Shown: positions 44,299-54,475, counted from the stretch's first letter. The stretch is 64,000 nt of DNA from an uncultured Candidatus Melainabacteria bacterium (GCA_932182025.1 CAKNXK010000010.1:124001-188000), one strand, 5' to 3'. Numbers and translations are program-made. The notes: generated by a model from the sequence alone, not told the origin.

Positions 44299-45114
44299 TT
44301 ATACTCTTGTGTCTATATTTTGTCCTATTTGCGGTTTTACAAAATTATTATGATAATAATAGAATACTCCAACTGATGCACATGTTACAAAATAAAAATT
44401 TGCTAATGTTAATACAAAATGTATAATCGTGCTTCTGATAAATGCTGCCGAAAGTATTGATATTACACTATAAACAACAAATAACAATATAAAAATTCCC
44501 AAATTTGTAAAGAATTTTCTGCTAAACAAATCCTTCAATCCAATAAAAAAGGCAATAAACGGATTTTTGCTTTTAAAGAACATTGCAGGAAGATAAAGCA
44601 TTTCTATAAAATAGTTAAAAGCCATTGCACCTAATAAAAGAATGTTCCATAGATTTATTTTAACCAGCTGTTCTTTTGATAAAGAAGCCAAGAACACTTT
44701 TAAACTTTCAGGCGTTTGCACAGCTGCATTAAGAGCTTCAATAGAAATATTAGGATTTCCAATAATCCTCATCCCTAAAAGCGAAGCAATGATTAAAACC
44801 AATAAAGAAATCAGCATTACATTAAAAATCATACCTAATGAAGATAAGAAATATTCACCTACTCCGGGTGTAAAATCTTTAATTAGCGAATTTACGTCTT
44901 CTCTATCCGGTTCAAGTACGGCATTTTTAACCATATTAAACCATCCTGCCGCAAAAGCAGCAGTCATTAATCCAAATAGTATAATTGCTATTAACAAATG
45001 TATAACAGTTCCTCTTGCAGAAACCGCAAGATAAATTGTTGAAAGTAGTGAAAATAAAATTAACGGTGTGCCTAAAATAATATATCTGTTTGTTAGTTCA
45101 AAAACTTTTTTCAT
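44299..45114 (-). CDS. Multi-pass membrane protein, unknown function
   Basis: 271 residues with six predicted membrane helices, and a short loop (AVLEPDREDVNSLIKDF) after the second. No family is certain; the layout resembles the DUF4013-type protein at 59515. It lies between the CpaE/MinD-like gene (2-base gap) and the M48-like gene, on one strand, so the three are likely one operon. Confidence 0.55.
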   Translation of the reverse strand: MKKVFELTNRYIILGTPLILFSLLSTIYLAVSARGTVIHLLIAIILFGLMTAAFAAGWFNMVKNAVLEPDREDVNSLIKDFTPGVGEYFLSSLGMIFNVMLISLLVLIIASLLGMRIIGNPNISIEALNAAVQTPESLKVFLASLSKEQLVKINLWNILLLGAMAFNYFIEMLYLPAMFFKSKNPFIAFFIGLKDLFSRKFFTNLGIFILLFVVYSVISILSAAFIRSTIIHFVLTLANFYFVTCASVGVFYYYHNNFVKPQIGQNIDTRV

Positions 45115-45116
45115 TT

Positions 45117-46235
45117 TTATATCCTATATTTAATAATTGACGATTCTACTATATCATCCGAAATTCTTGATGCAAAATTACGGAAACTGTTTGCAATATT
45201 TGAATTTGTATTAACCTCACTAACTGTAACCCCTTTATTGATACTTTCCATTATTGAAAAATAATTGTTAGGTATTTTCCAATAAATTTTTTCACCTAAA
45301 GTTGTTTCAATATCTTCAACAGTTATTTCATCATTTTCCATAAAACGATTAATAATAACTTTAACTTTATCATTCGGATAATGTCTTGATCTGAACAAGT
45401 TCAAACATCTCTGTGCATTTCTGATTGCAGGTATATTCACAATTGTTGTAAAGAGTATCAAATCCGAACAGTCTAAAATTTTCAAAGAATTCGGATCAAT
45501 ATTGGATGACATGTCCACAATAATATATGGAAACACTTTTCTTAAAACCTTGAACAGACTCTCAATCTGCTGCGGTGTAATACTTTCCGAATGCTCAATA
45601 TAAGTAGGGTCAGACAAGACATATAATTTTGTATCTTTATATTTTTCAAAAGCTTTTATAAGAGTCTCTTCTTTTTTATCAATAAGATTTTTTAAAACAT
45701 AAGCAACATCAAATGTTGGATTAAGGTTTAAAAATGTAGAAATATCACCAAGTTGTAAATTCAAGTCGACCAATGCAACTTTGTCATGAGTTGCCTTAGC
45801 AAGTTCAAAAGCAAGGTTCGCCGCAATTGTAGTCTTACCAATGCCGCCTTTATTTGAATAAACAGTTATTATTTTTGAAGCCGTTATTTGCTGTTCTTCT
45901 TCAGGCTTTGCAAGCATCTCGACTACACGTTGCAAATCAGTCTTTATAATAGGTTTTGGCAAAAACTCTCTTGCACCCATACGCATAGCTCTGACAATAT
46001 TATCTGTTGAATAATCCATAGAAGTTACAACAATTTTATTCGTCAAAAGCCTTATGTCTTCAATTGCATCAAAAAGATTAGTATCAACAAAAACAATTGA
46101 AGAACTATCAAACTCATTTTTATTGGAACTATAATCACTAAAAATTTTTAAATTTTCACCGAATCCTAATTCTTCAAGATAAGACTTTATAATTTCTCTG
46201 GAGTTTTCATTAGAATCCAAAACAATAATCGACAT
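45117..46235 (-). CDS. CpaE/TadZ-like protein: receiver-like domain plus MinD/ParA ATPase
   Basis: The start at 46235 follows AGAGGTG. 372 residues: a receiver-like domain (1 to about 110, possible Asp51, conserved Lys in FLPKP), then a deviant Walker A ATPase SNKGGIGKTT (Lys129, Lys134), the VDLNLQLGD strand and a VDMSSN Walker B-like strand. Family members position pili or other polar machines. Most acidic-pocket residues of the receiver are missing, so phosphorylation is doubtful. No tad pilin gene is nearby. Confidence 0.85.
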   Translation of the reverse strand: MSIIVLDSNENSREIIKSYLEELGFGENLKIFSDYSSNKNEFDSSSIVFVDTNLFDAIEDIRLLTNKIVVTSMDYSTDNIVRAMRMGAREFLPKPIIKTDLQRVVEMLAKPEEEQQITASKIITVYSNKGGIGKTTIAANLAFELAKATHDKVALVDLNLQLGDISTFLNLNPTFDVAYVLKNLIDKKEETLIKAFEKYKDTKLYVLSDPTYIEHSESITPQQIESLFKVLRKVFPYIIVDMSSNIDPNSLKILDCSDLILFTTIVNIPAIRNAQRCLNLFRSRHYPNDKVKVIINRFMENDEITVEDIETTLGEKIYWKIPNNYFSIMESINKGVTVSEVNTNSNIANSFRNFASRISDDIVESSIIKYRI

Positions 46236-46323
46236 AAGCACCTCTTCTTATTTAATATACATTAAAGTACTTAGTAACACAATGCACCGGTGTTTATAAT
46301 ATAATATTTATCAAGGAGGCTTT

Positions 46324-46839
46324 ATGAAAAGATTTATTTGCACTTTAATTATATTTTTACAAACTTGTTTGTTCACAAACGCTGAAACATTGACATTTTT
46401 AAACGAAACTTATGAACTTAAACAAATACAAAAAAATGCATCTAATTATATAAATGAATATGCAAACTCTTCTAACAACAGAATTTTTATCAATTATTTA
46501 CCGAAAGAAGAAAGCGAATTTGATTATATTAACAATTTTATAAATAATATTACCAATAACCCACAATTTAATCTGATAAGTTTTTATCCTGAAATTAATA
46601 CCTTTTCTTTTGGAATAATAACAGGGAAAAAAGATAGCGGAATTATTGATTACAATATGATTAAATGTAATAAAGCCAAAAAGAGCGGCATTTATACCAT
46701 TCAATACAGCCATAGGTATCAGTTTACCGACAAAGAAAGCTTCCAAAACGCATATAAGGAATGTATGAAAAATAATCTAAAATATGCAGATGCTCTTGTA
46801 AAAACACAAATGCCTGAAATTATTAAAAAGAAAAAATAA
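46324..46839 (+). CDS. Exported small protein, unknown function
   Basis: 171 residues: signal peptide to about residue 20 (FTNA), then an Asn/Ile/Lys-rich mature part with repeated short acidic and aromatic patches, ending in a Lys tail. No family recognised. A strong CAAGGAGGCTTT ribosome-binding site precedes it. mnmG follows 24 bases later and is probably co-transcribed. Confidence 0.6.
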   Translation: MKRFICTLIIFLQTCLFTNAETLTFLNETYELKQIQKNASNYINEYANSSNNRIFINYLPKEESEFDYINNFINNITNNPQFNLISFYPEINTFSFGIITGKKDSGIIDYNMIKCNKAKKSGIYTIQYSHRYQFTDKESFQNAYKECMKNNLKYADALVKTQMPEIIKKKK

Positions 46840-46863
46840 TATTTTTTATACTATAATTAGATT

Positions 46864-48732
46864 ATGTTGGATTATTTAAAAAACAAATTTGATGTAATCG
46901 TAGTTGGTGCAGGTCATGCCGGATGTGAGGCAGCAATTAGTGCCGCTCGCTTAGGCTGCAAGGTTTTGTTATGCACACTTAACCTTGATAACATTGCACT
47001 TCAACCTTGCAACCCCGCTATCGGAGGCCCTGCAAAATCAACCCTTGTGCGTGAAATTGATGCATTGGGTGGCGTGATGGGAGAAGTTGCAGACGCTACT
47101 TATATCCAAATGAAAACTCTAAATTCGTCAAAAGGTCCTGCTGTCAGAGCATTAAGAGCACAATCCGACAAAAAAGAATACTCGCAATATATGCGGAATA
47201 TTATTGAAAGCACTCCTAATATTTGGCTTAAACAGTGCTGTATAACAGAATTACGAACCAAAGACAGAAGAATTATCGGAGCAATGGATGAGTATGGAAT
47301 TGAATATTCTTGTAACTCAATCATCCTGACAACAGGTACTTCACTTGAAGGCAAAATGTACGTCGGGCTTCAAGCATATTCCGGAGGTCGTCTCGGAGAA
47401 CGTGCCGCAATCGGGTTATCTCAATGGTTGAGAGATAACGGTATTCATACGAAGAAACTAAAAACAGGAACTCCTGCTCGTGTTGATAAAAGAACTATCG
47501 ATTATTCAAAAATGACCGTTCAACCGGGAGACGAAAAACTTAGTTTTTATTCATTTAAACCAAACCGTCCTGTAAGAAGTCAGGTTCCTTGTTATTTAAC
47601 AAGAACAAACGAAGACACGCATAAAATTATTAGAGAAAACCTTGATAAATCTCCAATGTATCAAGGACTTATTCAAGGTGTTGGACCACGTTATTGCCCT
47701 TCAATCGAGGATAAAATAGTAAGATTTGCATCAAATCCTTCTCATCATATTTTTATTGAACCGGAAGGACTTAATACTTACGAAGTTTACATTCAGGGAT
47801 TTTCAACCAGTCTTCCTGCATGCGTTCAGGTAGAAATGCTGCGTTCGTTACCGGGATTGGAAAATGCTCATATTATTAAACCTGCTTATGCGGTTGAATA
47901 CGACTCTGTACCTGCTATTCAAACTACACATTCTTTAATGTCAAAAGATATTAAGGGCTTATTCTTTGCAGGTCAAATCAACGGTACAAGCGGATATGAA
48001 GAAGCTGCTGCCCAAGGCTTAATTGCAGGTATTAATTCTGTTAAATACATGAATTCTTCTGATATGCTTGAATTATCAAGAAGTTCATCTTATATCGGAA
48101 CCTTAATTGATGATTTAGTGACCAAAGATATTCAAGAACCTTATAGAATGCTTACTTCACGTTCTGAATACAGGCTTCTGTTGAGACAGGATAATGCTGA
48201 TGCAAGATTAACTTCAATCGGTCATGATATTGGTTTAATTGATGATACCCAATACTCACGATTTAAAGAAAAACAAGAAAATATCCAAAAAGAAATAACA
48301 AGATTAAGCGAAACAAAAATTTCGGCAACAGAAGAAGTAAATGCTGTTCTTGCAAAATACTCAGAACACATTGACCGCGGAATAAGACTTGCAGAACTGC
48401 TTAAACGCCCAAATATTACTTACGATATCTTTAGGGAATTAGATTTAGAAACAAAAAATCTTAACCTTAGCGAAGATATTGCGGGCGAAGTTGAAGTATT
48501 AATCAAATATGATGGTTATATTAAAAGACAAGAAACACAGGTTGAAACATCTGAAAAACTTGAAAAATATAGAATACCTGCCGATTTGGATTACTCAACT
48601 CTAAAACACATCTCTACAGAAACCAGAGAAAAACTCGAAAAAGTTCGTCCGACTAATTTGGCTCAAGCTTCGCGTATTGGTGGTGTTAAACCTGCGGATA
48701 TCTCTGTTCTTATGGTAATGTTAAAATCATAA
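46864..48732 (+). CDS. mnmG: tRNA uridine-5-carboxymethylaminomethyl modification enzyme MnmG
   Basis: 622 residues. The FAD-binding motif VVGAGHAGCEAA, the NPAIGGPAKS segment and the C-terminal helical domain (RIGGVKPADISVLMV) are all typical. It works with MnmE, encoded elsewhere in this window, to modify wobble uridines. Normal length, no oddities. Confidence 0.97.
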   Translation: MLDYLKNKFDVIVVGAGHAGCEAAISAARLGCKVLLCTLNLDNIALQPCNPAIGGPAKSTLVREIDALGGVMGEVADATYIQMKTLNSSKGPAVRALRAQSDKKEYSQYMRNIIESTPNIWLKQCCITELRTKDRRIIGAMDEYGIEYSCNSIILTTGTSLEGKMYVGLQAYSGGRLGERAAIGLSQWLRDNGIHTKKLKTGTPARVDKRTIDYSKMTVQPGDEKLSFYSFKPNRPVRSQVPCYLTRTNEDTHKIIRENLDKSPMYQGLIQGVGPRYCPSIEDKIVRFASNPSHHIFIEPEGLNTYEVYIQGFSTSLPACVQVEMLRSLPGLENAHIIKPAYAVEYDSVPAIQTTHSLMSKDIKGLFFAGQINGTSGYEEAAAQGLIAGINSVKYMNSSDMLELSRSSSYIGTLIDDLVTKDIQEPYRMLTSRSEYRLLLRQDNADARLTSIGHDIGLIDDTQYSRFKEKQENIQKEITRLSETKISATEEVNAVLAKYSEHIDRGIRLAELLKRPNITYDIFRELDLETKNLNLSEDIAGEVEVLIKYDGYIKRQETQVETSEKLEKYRIPADLDYSTLKHISTETREKLEKVRPTNLAQASRIGGVKPADISVLMVMLKS

Positions 48733-48803
48733 TGTAACAAAATATTTACATGAGCGCAAAAAATTTATTTTACCCCTTTTAAGTCACTATCGGAGGTAAT
48801 AAA

Positions 48804-49388
48804 ATGCTCAATAATATCAACAACACAAACCCTGCATTTGGAGCTAATTTAAGAATTGCAACAGCAGTAAAAGACACTGCCAGATTAGAAAATATCAAAA
48901 AAGCCTTTGCAGAAAGAACTCCTGAGTTCAAAGAAACATTATCAGTTACAAAACTCGGAGAAGATTGGAATAATATGGAATATGTACATATTGGTTCAAA
49001 TCATGAAATAGATACAGGTGCCTTTTTTAAAAGTTCTTTCTCAACACTAATGGAAAATCTTTCAGACAATGAGATTGTTACAAAACTAATCAAAGGGCTT
49101 AAAGGACTAAAAGAAGCCAAGAAAAGAGAATATGCAACTTTAGGTTTTGAAAATGAAAAATACAGAGCAGAACACGAACAAAAAAGAAATATGCTAATCG
49201 CAAATAACAGCCGCGAAAAAGGTGACACACTAATGGCAAGCCGTTTTGAATATTTAGCAAACTGTTTCGGTAAAAAAATTGCAAAGATTGATGAAGAAAA
49301 TATTAGAATAAATAACAGATTTATGGAACGATTAAATTCTATAGCAGACGGTGATGAAGATATTTTAAATTTTGCAAAAATTATATAA
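48804..49388 (+). CDS. Protein of unknown function with an NxxFG-type N-terminus (194 aa)
   Basis: A strong GGAGGTAATAAA site precedes the ATG. The protein starts MLNNINNTNPAFGANL, then is largely helical and charged with a coiled-coil middle (GLKEAKKREYATLGFENEK). There is no signal peptide. The Asn/Ile-rich start followed by an aromatic is shared with the 87-residue protein at 60469-60732. Not recognised otherwise. A terminator follows 5 bases after the stop. Confidence 0.65.
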   Translation: MLNNINNTNPAFGANLRIATAVKDTARLENIKKAFAERTPEFKETLSVTKLGEDWNNMEYVHIGSNHEIDTGAFFKSSFSTLMENLSDNEIVTKLIKGLKGLKEAKKREYATLGFENEKYRAEHEQKRNMLIANNSREKGDTLMASRFEYLANCFGKKIAKIDEENIRINNRFMERLNSIADGDEDILNFAKII

Positions 49389-49392
49389 ACCC

Positions 49393-49426
49393 AAAAGGAG
49401 TGATATAAAACACTCCTTTTTATTTT
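49393..49426 (+). terminator. Terminator
   Basis: AAAAGGAGTG (49393-49402) and CACTCCTTTT (49411-49420) form a 10-bp stem, then TTATTTTT. Confidence 0.8.
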
Positions 49427-49479
49427 TCATCGTAATATTTTTGGTATAAAATATAAGAGGGAGGGAAAAGATTCGTATT

Positions 49480-50355
49480 GTGTTAGTTAAACAGATAAAA
49501 AAGATTGCTTTTTTATTCCTGACTTTGCTGATACTCATTCAGCCTTGTTTTGCTATAAAAATCGGGCTTCAAACTCAGGTCAACAAAACTTTTATCGGCG
49601 CATCTACTAAAGCAGAAATTATTGATTGCAAAACTAATAAACTCATATTTGTTATGGATAAAATGAAAGGATACGAGTTTAAGCCTTATCGCGGAGTTAT
49701 TGCAATAAAAGTTGACGGACAATACAAAAAAATAAATAGCAATAAAATTGTCATAAAACCCGAACCAAACGGATATGTAAGTGTTAAAAAGAAATGGTAC
49801 AGAGGTCATTTTCAAGTTAATAATGACGGACTTGGTTTAACTGTAATAAACGATATTCCTTTGGAAAAATATATTCAGGGTGTTGTTCCTTCAGAAATGC
49901 CTCCGTCTTGGGAACATGATGCACATAAAGCACAAGCAATTGCAGCCAGAAGCTATGCCATGGCAAATAAAGGAAAACGAGCTAAATATGGCTATGATTT
50001 AAAAGACACTCCTGAAGATCAGGCATACGGCGGAGCCAGCGCAGAAACTCCTCAAACAAATGATGCAGTACAAGAAACTGAAGGTATTGTATTGGTTCAT
50101 AACGGGAAAATAATTCCTGCATATTATTCCGCTTCTGCAGGAGGAAAAACAACCACTGCAGGTCAAGTTTGGTCAAAAGATTTGGCATTTTTAAAATCTG
50201 TTCCTTCTTTTGATGACGGCATCAAAAAGAACGGACACGGCGTAGGAATGAGCCAATATGGAGCAAATAATCTTGCCAAAAAAGGTTATAACGGATATCA
50301 GATTCTAAAATATTTTTACGCAAACGTAAAATTTGCAAAGCTTAAATCGGAGTAG
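49480..50355 (+). CDS. SpoIID/LytB-domain protein, short form
   Basis: 291 residues from a GTG start; GGGAGGG lies about 15 bases before it. An N-terminal signal/anchor (about 9-26) is followed by the SpoIID domain: IPLEKYIQGVVPSEMPPSW with the catalytic Glu, AQAIAARSYA, and GHGVGMSQYGA near the end. The segment between the FLKSV strand and GHGVGMSQ is only about 11 residues, whereas family members usually have many tens. It would cleave or remodel peptidoglycan glycan strands. Co-directional with the dehydrogenase gene 5 bases on. Confidence 0.82.
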   Translation: MLVKQIKKIAFLFLTLLILIQPCFAIKIGLQTQVNKTFIGASTKAEIIDCKTNKLIFVMDKMKGYEFKPYRGVIAIKVDGQYKKINSNKIVIKPEPNGYVSVKKKWYRGHFQVNNDGLGLTVINDIPLEKYIQGVVPSEMPPSWEHDAHKAQAIAARSYAMANKGKRAKYGYDLKDTPEDQAYGGASAETPQTNDAVQETEGIVLVHNGKIIPAYYSASAGGKTTTAGQVWSKDLAFLKSVPSFDDGIKKNGHGVGMSQYGANNLAKKGYNGYQILKYFYANVKFAKLKSE

Positions 50356-50360
50356 TATAA

Positions 50361-51338
50361 ATGGAAACAGCACAGGTACTTGGTGAAAAAATAGTTATAA
50401 AAGAAGTTGAAGATATAAAACTTGATGGCAGAAAAGGAGCAATAGTAAAAGTTCTTGGCTGTGGTTTATGCGGCTCTGATATTGTCAAATTTAAGCACAA
50501 AATTGTAAAAGACGGGGCTGTTTTGGGCCACGAAATTGTTGCTATTATTGACGAAATTGATTCCGACACCGATTTCAAAGTCGGGGAAAGAATTGTAACC
50601 TCTCACCACATTCCTTGTTTTGAGTGCACTTTCTGCAAACACGGTAACTATTCAATGTGTAAACATTTCAAAGAAACCAATATTTTCCCAGGTGGATTTA
50701 GCGAAAAAGTATTTGTATCAGAAGAACACCTTAAAAATGTAGCATATCTTGTTCCTGAAAACATGAGCAATGAAGAAATATCATTCTATGAACCTTTAGG
50801 ATGTTGTGTTCGTGCCATTAAACGCTGCAACTTACAACAAGGCGACAAAGTTCTTGTGGTCGGTTTAGGTTCAATAGGGCTGTTAATGGGAGAAGGGCTT
50901 AAAGCCTTTGGATATGACGTTTATGGATGCGACCTGATTCAGGAAAGAATTGAACTTGCAAACAAAATGGGCATAAAAACTTTACCCGAAAAAATAGAAG
51001 CCGATGCCGTATTTATGACATCTGGTGCAGATAAAGCAATAGATACAGCGCTTAAATATATTAAACAAGGCGGGAAAATTCTTGTTTTTTCAAGCACACC
51101 AAACAATTGGGGATATGCTAATAACGAAATTTATTACAAAGAATTAACCGTGATGGGAAGCTACTCTCCGTCACCGGCTGATTTAAAAGAGTCTTTTGAA
51201 CTTCTTACAACAGGAAAAGTAAAGGTTAGTAATTTAACAACTGTTTACCCTCTTGAAAAAGTTCAAGAAGCATTCAACGATACAGTTTCAAATAAAATTT
51301 TTAAAGCTTATATTAAAATGAACAATTTTCTAAATTAA
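50361..51338 (+). CDS. Zinc-dependent medium-chain alcohol dehydrogenase family
   Basis: 325 residues. The catalytic zinc site is in GCGLCGSD and LGHE; the structural zinc cysteines are in CFECTFCKHGNYSMC; the NAD-binding turn is VGLGSIGLL. The family acts on alcohols or polyols (sorbitol, threonine, alcohols), and substrate is not evident. Between the SpoIID-like and SIMPL genes on the same strand. Confidence 0.85.
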   Translation: METAQVLGEKIVIKEVEDIKLDGRKGAIVKVLGCGLCGSDIVKFKHKIVKDGAVLGHEIVAIIDEIDSDTDFKVGERIVTSHHIPCFECTFCKHGNYSMCKHFKETNIFPGGFSEKVFVSEEHLKNVAYLVPENMSNEEISFYEPLGCCVRAIKRCNLQQGDKVLVVGLGSIGLLMGEGLKAFGYDVYGCDLIQERIELANKMGIKTLPEKIEADAVFMTSGADKAIDTALKYIKQGGKILVFSSTPNNWGYANNEIYYKELTVMGSYSPSPADLKESFELLTTGKVKVSNLTTVYPLEKVQEAFNDTVSNKIFKAYIKMNNFLN

Positions 51339-51377
51339 TCGTTTAAAATTAAGGTAGTATAAAAGGAGAAATTAATT

Positions 51378-52106
51378 ATGAAAAAAGTATTAGTTAGCTT
51401 AGCTGTTCTAAGTGTACTTACAGGGCTTGGAGTTCAAGCAGCTGTTGAAAGAGGTTATATATCAGTTAACACAACAGCAAACACTGAAATTGCACCGGAC
51501 GTTGCAGAAATCTCATTTGCAGTTCAAACAACCGATAACAAATCAATGCAAAAAGCAACTCAAACTAATAAAGAAATTTCTGATAAAGTTTTTGCAGAAC
51601 TAAAATCAATGATTAATACTCAAAACGGCGATTTTATTAAAACATCTGATTTTAATGCGTCACCTTTATATTCATACGTTAACTCAAAACGAGTTTTTGA
51701 AAAATATCAGGTTTCAAACCGCGTAATCGTTCACACAAAATCTATTGAAAATGTTGGAAAGATGATTGACAGCGCAATTACAGCAGGTGCAACAAATGTT
51801 GACAATCTTACTTTCTCAGTTTCAAGCTATGATAAACAATGCAACGATTTAATTACAATTGCAGCAGATAAAGCGAGAACAAGAGCAGGAATCATTGCAA
51901 AAGCAACCGGCTCAAACCTTGACGGCATCAGAACTTTTGATACAAGCTGCAGTACAAATAATTATAATAATCAGAGATTTTATATGGCGAAAAATATGAT
52001 GGCTGATGTAGCAGAAACAGCATCTTCAATGGCAGGCGGAATATCAATCTCCGACGGTGTAATAAAAATTAACGCAAATGTTAATGCAACATACTTTGTA
52101 AAATAA
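51378..52106 (+). CDS. Exported SIMPL-domain (DUF541) protein
   Basis: 242 residues with a signal peptide ending at GVQA (about residue 21). ISVNTTANTEIAPDVAEISFAVQT and the later AADKARTRAGIIAKATG are the SIMPL signature. Such proteins are periplasmic or surface proteins with a role in oxidative or envelope stress in a few studied cases. Followed at once by the PHP gene (1-base gap). Confidence 0.85.
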   Translation: MKKVLVSLAVLSVLTGLGVQAAVERGYISVNTTANTEIAPDVAEISFAVQTTDNKSMQKATQTNKEISDKVFAELKSMINTQNGDFIKTSDFNASPLYSYVNSKRVFEKYQVSNRVIVHTKSIENVGKMIDSAITAGATNVDNLTFSVSSYDKQCNDLITIAADKARTRAGIIAKATGSNLDGIRTFDTSCSTNNYNNQRFYMAKNMMADVAETASSMAGGISISDGVIKINANVNATYFVK

Positions 52107-52107
52107 A

Positions 52108-52938
52108 ATGATAGATAAAACAGATTTACATCTACATAGCAGTTACTCTGATGGAAGCGACTCCATCAGAGAACTTTCAGAAAAAATTAAGCTTGCGGGA
52201 ATAACAACCTTTGCACTCACTGACCACGATACGGTTGCAGGGTGTGAGGAAATGGCAAAACTTATGCCGGACGGGTTTATTCCCGCTGTAGAGCTTACCT
52301 GCAAGGCAGGAGATATTAAATGTCATATACTGGGATATAATATTGATTACTATAATCCGGAATTATTAGCGCTTATCGAAAAAGGGAAAAAACTTCGCAA
52401 AGCAAAGCTTGAAACCCGCATTGAATACTTAAAACAAGTTTGGAATATTGAATTAACAAAAGAAGAACTTAACTGGTTATATTCACGAAAAAGTGTTGTA
52501 AAAACTCATATAGCTAATATTCTTGTTAATCGCGGACTTTCGGACAATAATCAGGATGCTATGAAAAAATACCTTGATGGCTGTAAAGCCGGCGATACGC
52601 GTTTTACAGGAGAAGAAGCTATTTCTGCAATCAAATCAGCAAAAGGTATTCCTGTTTGGGCACATCCACTAGGAGGAGAAGGCGAAAAACATCTTACTCA
52701 GGAAGAGTTTTTACCAAAACTTGAAGCAATGAAATCCTTTGGAATAGAAGGACTGGAATGTTATTACTCACGCTACAATAAAAAAGAAATTGAGTTTCTT
52801 GTAAGTTGTGCTAAAAAATACAATCTTGCTATTACTGGAGGAAGTGATTATCATGGCTCAAACAAAAGCGTTCCAATAGGAAAATTAAATGTTGAAAATC
52901 AACCTATAGCAAAAAGTTGTTTTACTCATCTTTCTTAG
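52108..52938 (+). CDS. PHP-domain phosphoesterase (TrpH/RNase AM family)
   Basis: 276 residues. DLHLHSSYSDGS and TDHDTV hold the first metal ligands, WAHPLGG and GSDYHG the others. Relatives degrade short RNA 5'-3' or hydrolyse 3',5'-nucleotide bisphosphates. Full length; its 3' end overlaps the convergent nhaC-like gene by 17 bases. Confidence 0.88.
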   Translation: MIDKTDLHLHSSYSDGSDSIRELSEKIKLAGITTFALTDHDTVAGCEEMAKLMPDGFIPAVELTCKAGDIKCHILGYNIDYYNPELLALIEKGKKLRKAKLETRIEYLKQVWNIELTKEELNWLYSRKSVVKTHIANILVNRGLSDNNQDAMKKYLDGCKAGDTRFTGEEAISAIKSAKGIPVWAHPLGGEGEKHLTQEEFLPKLEAMKSFGIEGLECYYSRYNKKEIEFLVSCAKKYNLAITGGSDYHGSNKSVPIGKLNVENQPIAKSCFTHLS

Positions 52939-54238
52939 TCCTTAATACAGAAACAATCAGTCCTATAGACATTAAAACAGGATAAAACATCCCCTTTAAT
53001 ATCGTAAATGAAGTTGCGCCGATAGAAGCTGCCAAACTTGCTGCAATAAGGATTTGAGCACCGTATGGAATCATACCTTGAACAACACACGAAGTTGTAT
53101 CAAGCAAACTGGCAGTTCTTACAGGGCTTATATCATGTTTCTCGGATAATTCTTTTGCAATAGAACCCGAAGTTATAATAGCAACGGTATTGTTGGCTGT
53201 AAAAAGGTTAATCAATCCAACAAGAAAACAAATTCCTATCTCACAAGTACGTTTATCCTTAATCCATCTTCCTGTCTCTCTTATAATATATGTTATTCCG
53301 CCATTATATCGTACAAGCAGCAATAACCCGCCTGCAAGCATTGCTACAATAATAGTTGTTGCCATGCTTATTGTTCCATCACCAATATATCCAAATACAT
53401 CAAACAATCCAAAACTATTATGTGCAAGCCCGATTATAACATTCAGAATTGTTCCAAAGAACAATAAAAACATAACATTTACACCTAAAATACCTAAGAT
53501 TAAAAGTAAAATATAAGGACTTACCTTTATGTAATTATCAAAAGTAAGCGCAGCAGCCGTAATTGTTGAATTCGTACTTGCAAACATTGGAAGAGCATAA
53601 AGTAATATACATAAAATCGCAGGAACAGTAATAATTCTCAAGTTATTAAGCATTTCATCACGCATACTGACATTCTGGGTTCTGCTTGCAGCAATCTTGG
53701 TATCAGAAATTAATGACATATTATCCCCAAACATTGCACCGCCCACAGTTGCACCGAGAACGAAAGAAGGATTAATCCCAAACGACTGGGAAATAGAAAC
53801 TGCAATAGGAACAATTGCAGCAATCGTACCGCAAGAAGTACCGATTGACAAAGAAATAAGCGCTGAAATAACAAACAAACCCAATACCATAAACTGAGGA
53901 GGAATAAAATTTTGCGCAATCAAAACTGCAGACTCAATTCCGCCAACAGCCTTTGCACTTGCAGTAAAAGCTCCTGCCAAAACAAACACAAGACACATAA
54001 TCATAATGTCTTTATTTCCCATACCAAGAGCAAATAATTCAATTTTTTTATTCAATTTTTCCTTATGATTAAGAGTTAGAGCAACACCCGAAGAAATCAA
54101 AAATGCAACAGTCATTGGAACCTTTGAAAAATCCCTTGTCCATAAAGAAAACCCAAAATAAAATAATACAAAAACAATAAAAGGTATTATTGCTTTAAAA
54201 CTGGATTCTCTCCATTGCAAATTCTGTTCTTGTTCCAT
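52922..54238 (-). CDS. Na+/H+ antiporter, NhaC family
   Basis: 438 residues with about a dozen membrane helices. GTSCGTIAAIVPIAV and GAMFGDNMSLISDTKIAA are the family's conserved ion-site segments, and NNTVAIITSGSIAKE occurs near the C-terminus. It would exchange sodium (or a malate/lactate pair in some relatives) for protons. Single gene. Confidence 0.88.
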   Translation of the reverse strand: MEQEQNLQWRESSFKAIIPFIVFVLFYFGFSLWTRDFSKVPMTVAFLISSGVALTLNHKEKLNKKIELFALGMGNKDIMIMCLVFVLAGAFTASAKAVGGIESAVLIAQNFIPPQFMVLGLFVISALISLSIGTSCGTIAAIVPIAVSISQSFGINPSFVLGATVGGAMFGDNMSLISDTKIAASRTQNVSMRDEMLNNLRIITVPAILCILLYALPMFASTNSTITAAALTFDNYIKVSPYILLLILGILGVNVMFLLFFGTILNVIIGLAHNSFGLFDVFGYIGDGTISMATTIIVAMLAGGLLLLVRYNGGITYIIRETGRWIKDKRTCEIGICFLVGLINLFTANNTVAIITSGSIAKELSEKHDISPVRTASLLDTTSCVVQGMIPYGAQILIAASLAASIGATSFTILKGMFYPVLMSIGLIVSVLRTKKDE

Positions 54239-54255
54239 TTTAATCCCCCATAAAC

Positions 54256-54276
54256 AAAAAAAGCCCCGAAGGGCTT
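54256..54276 (-). terminator. Terminator of tRNA-Ser
   Basis: Minus strand AAGCCC-ttcg-GGGCTT stem followed by seven T, between tRNA-Ser and nhaC. Confidence 0.75.
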
Positions 54277-54284
54277 CTTAAATT

Positions 54285-54374
54285 CGGAAACGGTGGGATT
54301 CGAACCCACGATACAGGTTACCCCATATAACACCTTAGCAGGGTGCCGCCTTCAGCCGACTCGGCCACGTTTCC
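54285..54374 (-). tRNA. tRNA-Ser (GCT)
   Basis: 90-nt class II tRNA with a long variable arm. Acceptor GGAAACG/CGTTTCC, anticodon loop CTGCTAA (anticodon GCT), T-loop TTCGAAT, discriminator G, no encoded CCA. Confidence 0.95.
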
Positions 54375-54406
54375 TCGTTAATACAATACTAACATAAAAA
54401 TACAAA

Positions 54407-54431
54407 GACGGTCAAGTAAAAACTGACCGTC
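54407..54431 (-). terminator. Probable terminator of the 51-residue gene
   Basis: GACGGTCA (54407-54414) and TGACCGTC (54424-54431), perfect 8-bp stem, followed on minus by TTTGTATTTTT. Confidence 0.55.
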
Positions 54432-54475
54432 AAAACTATACTCTCAGCCATTCTTATTAAACCAGTCAGGACTGA

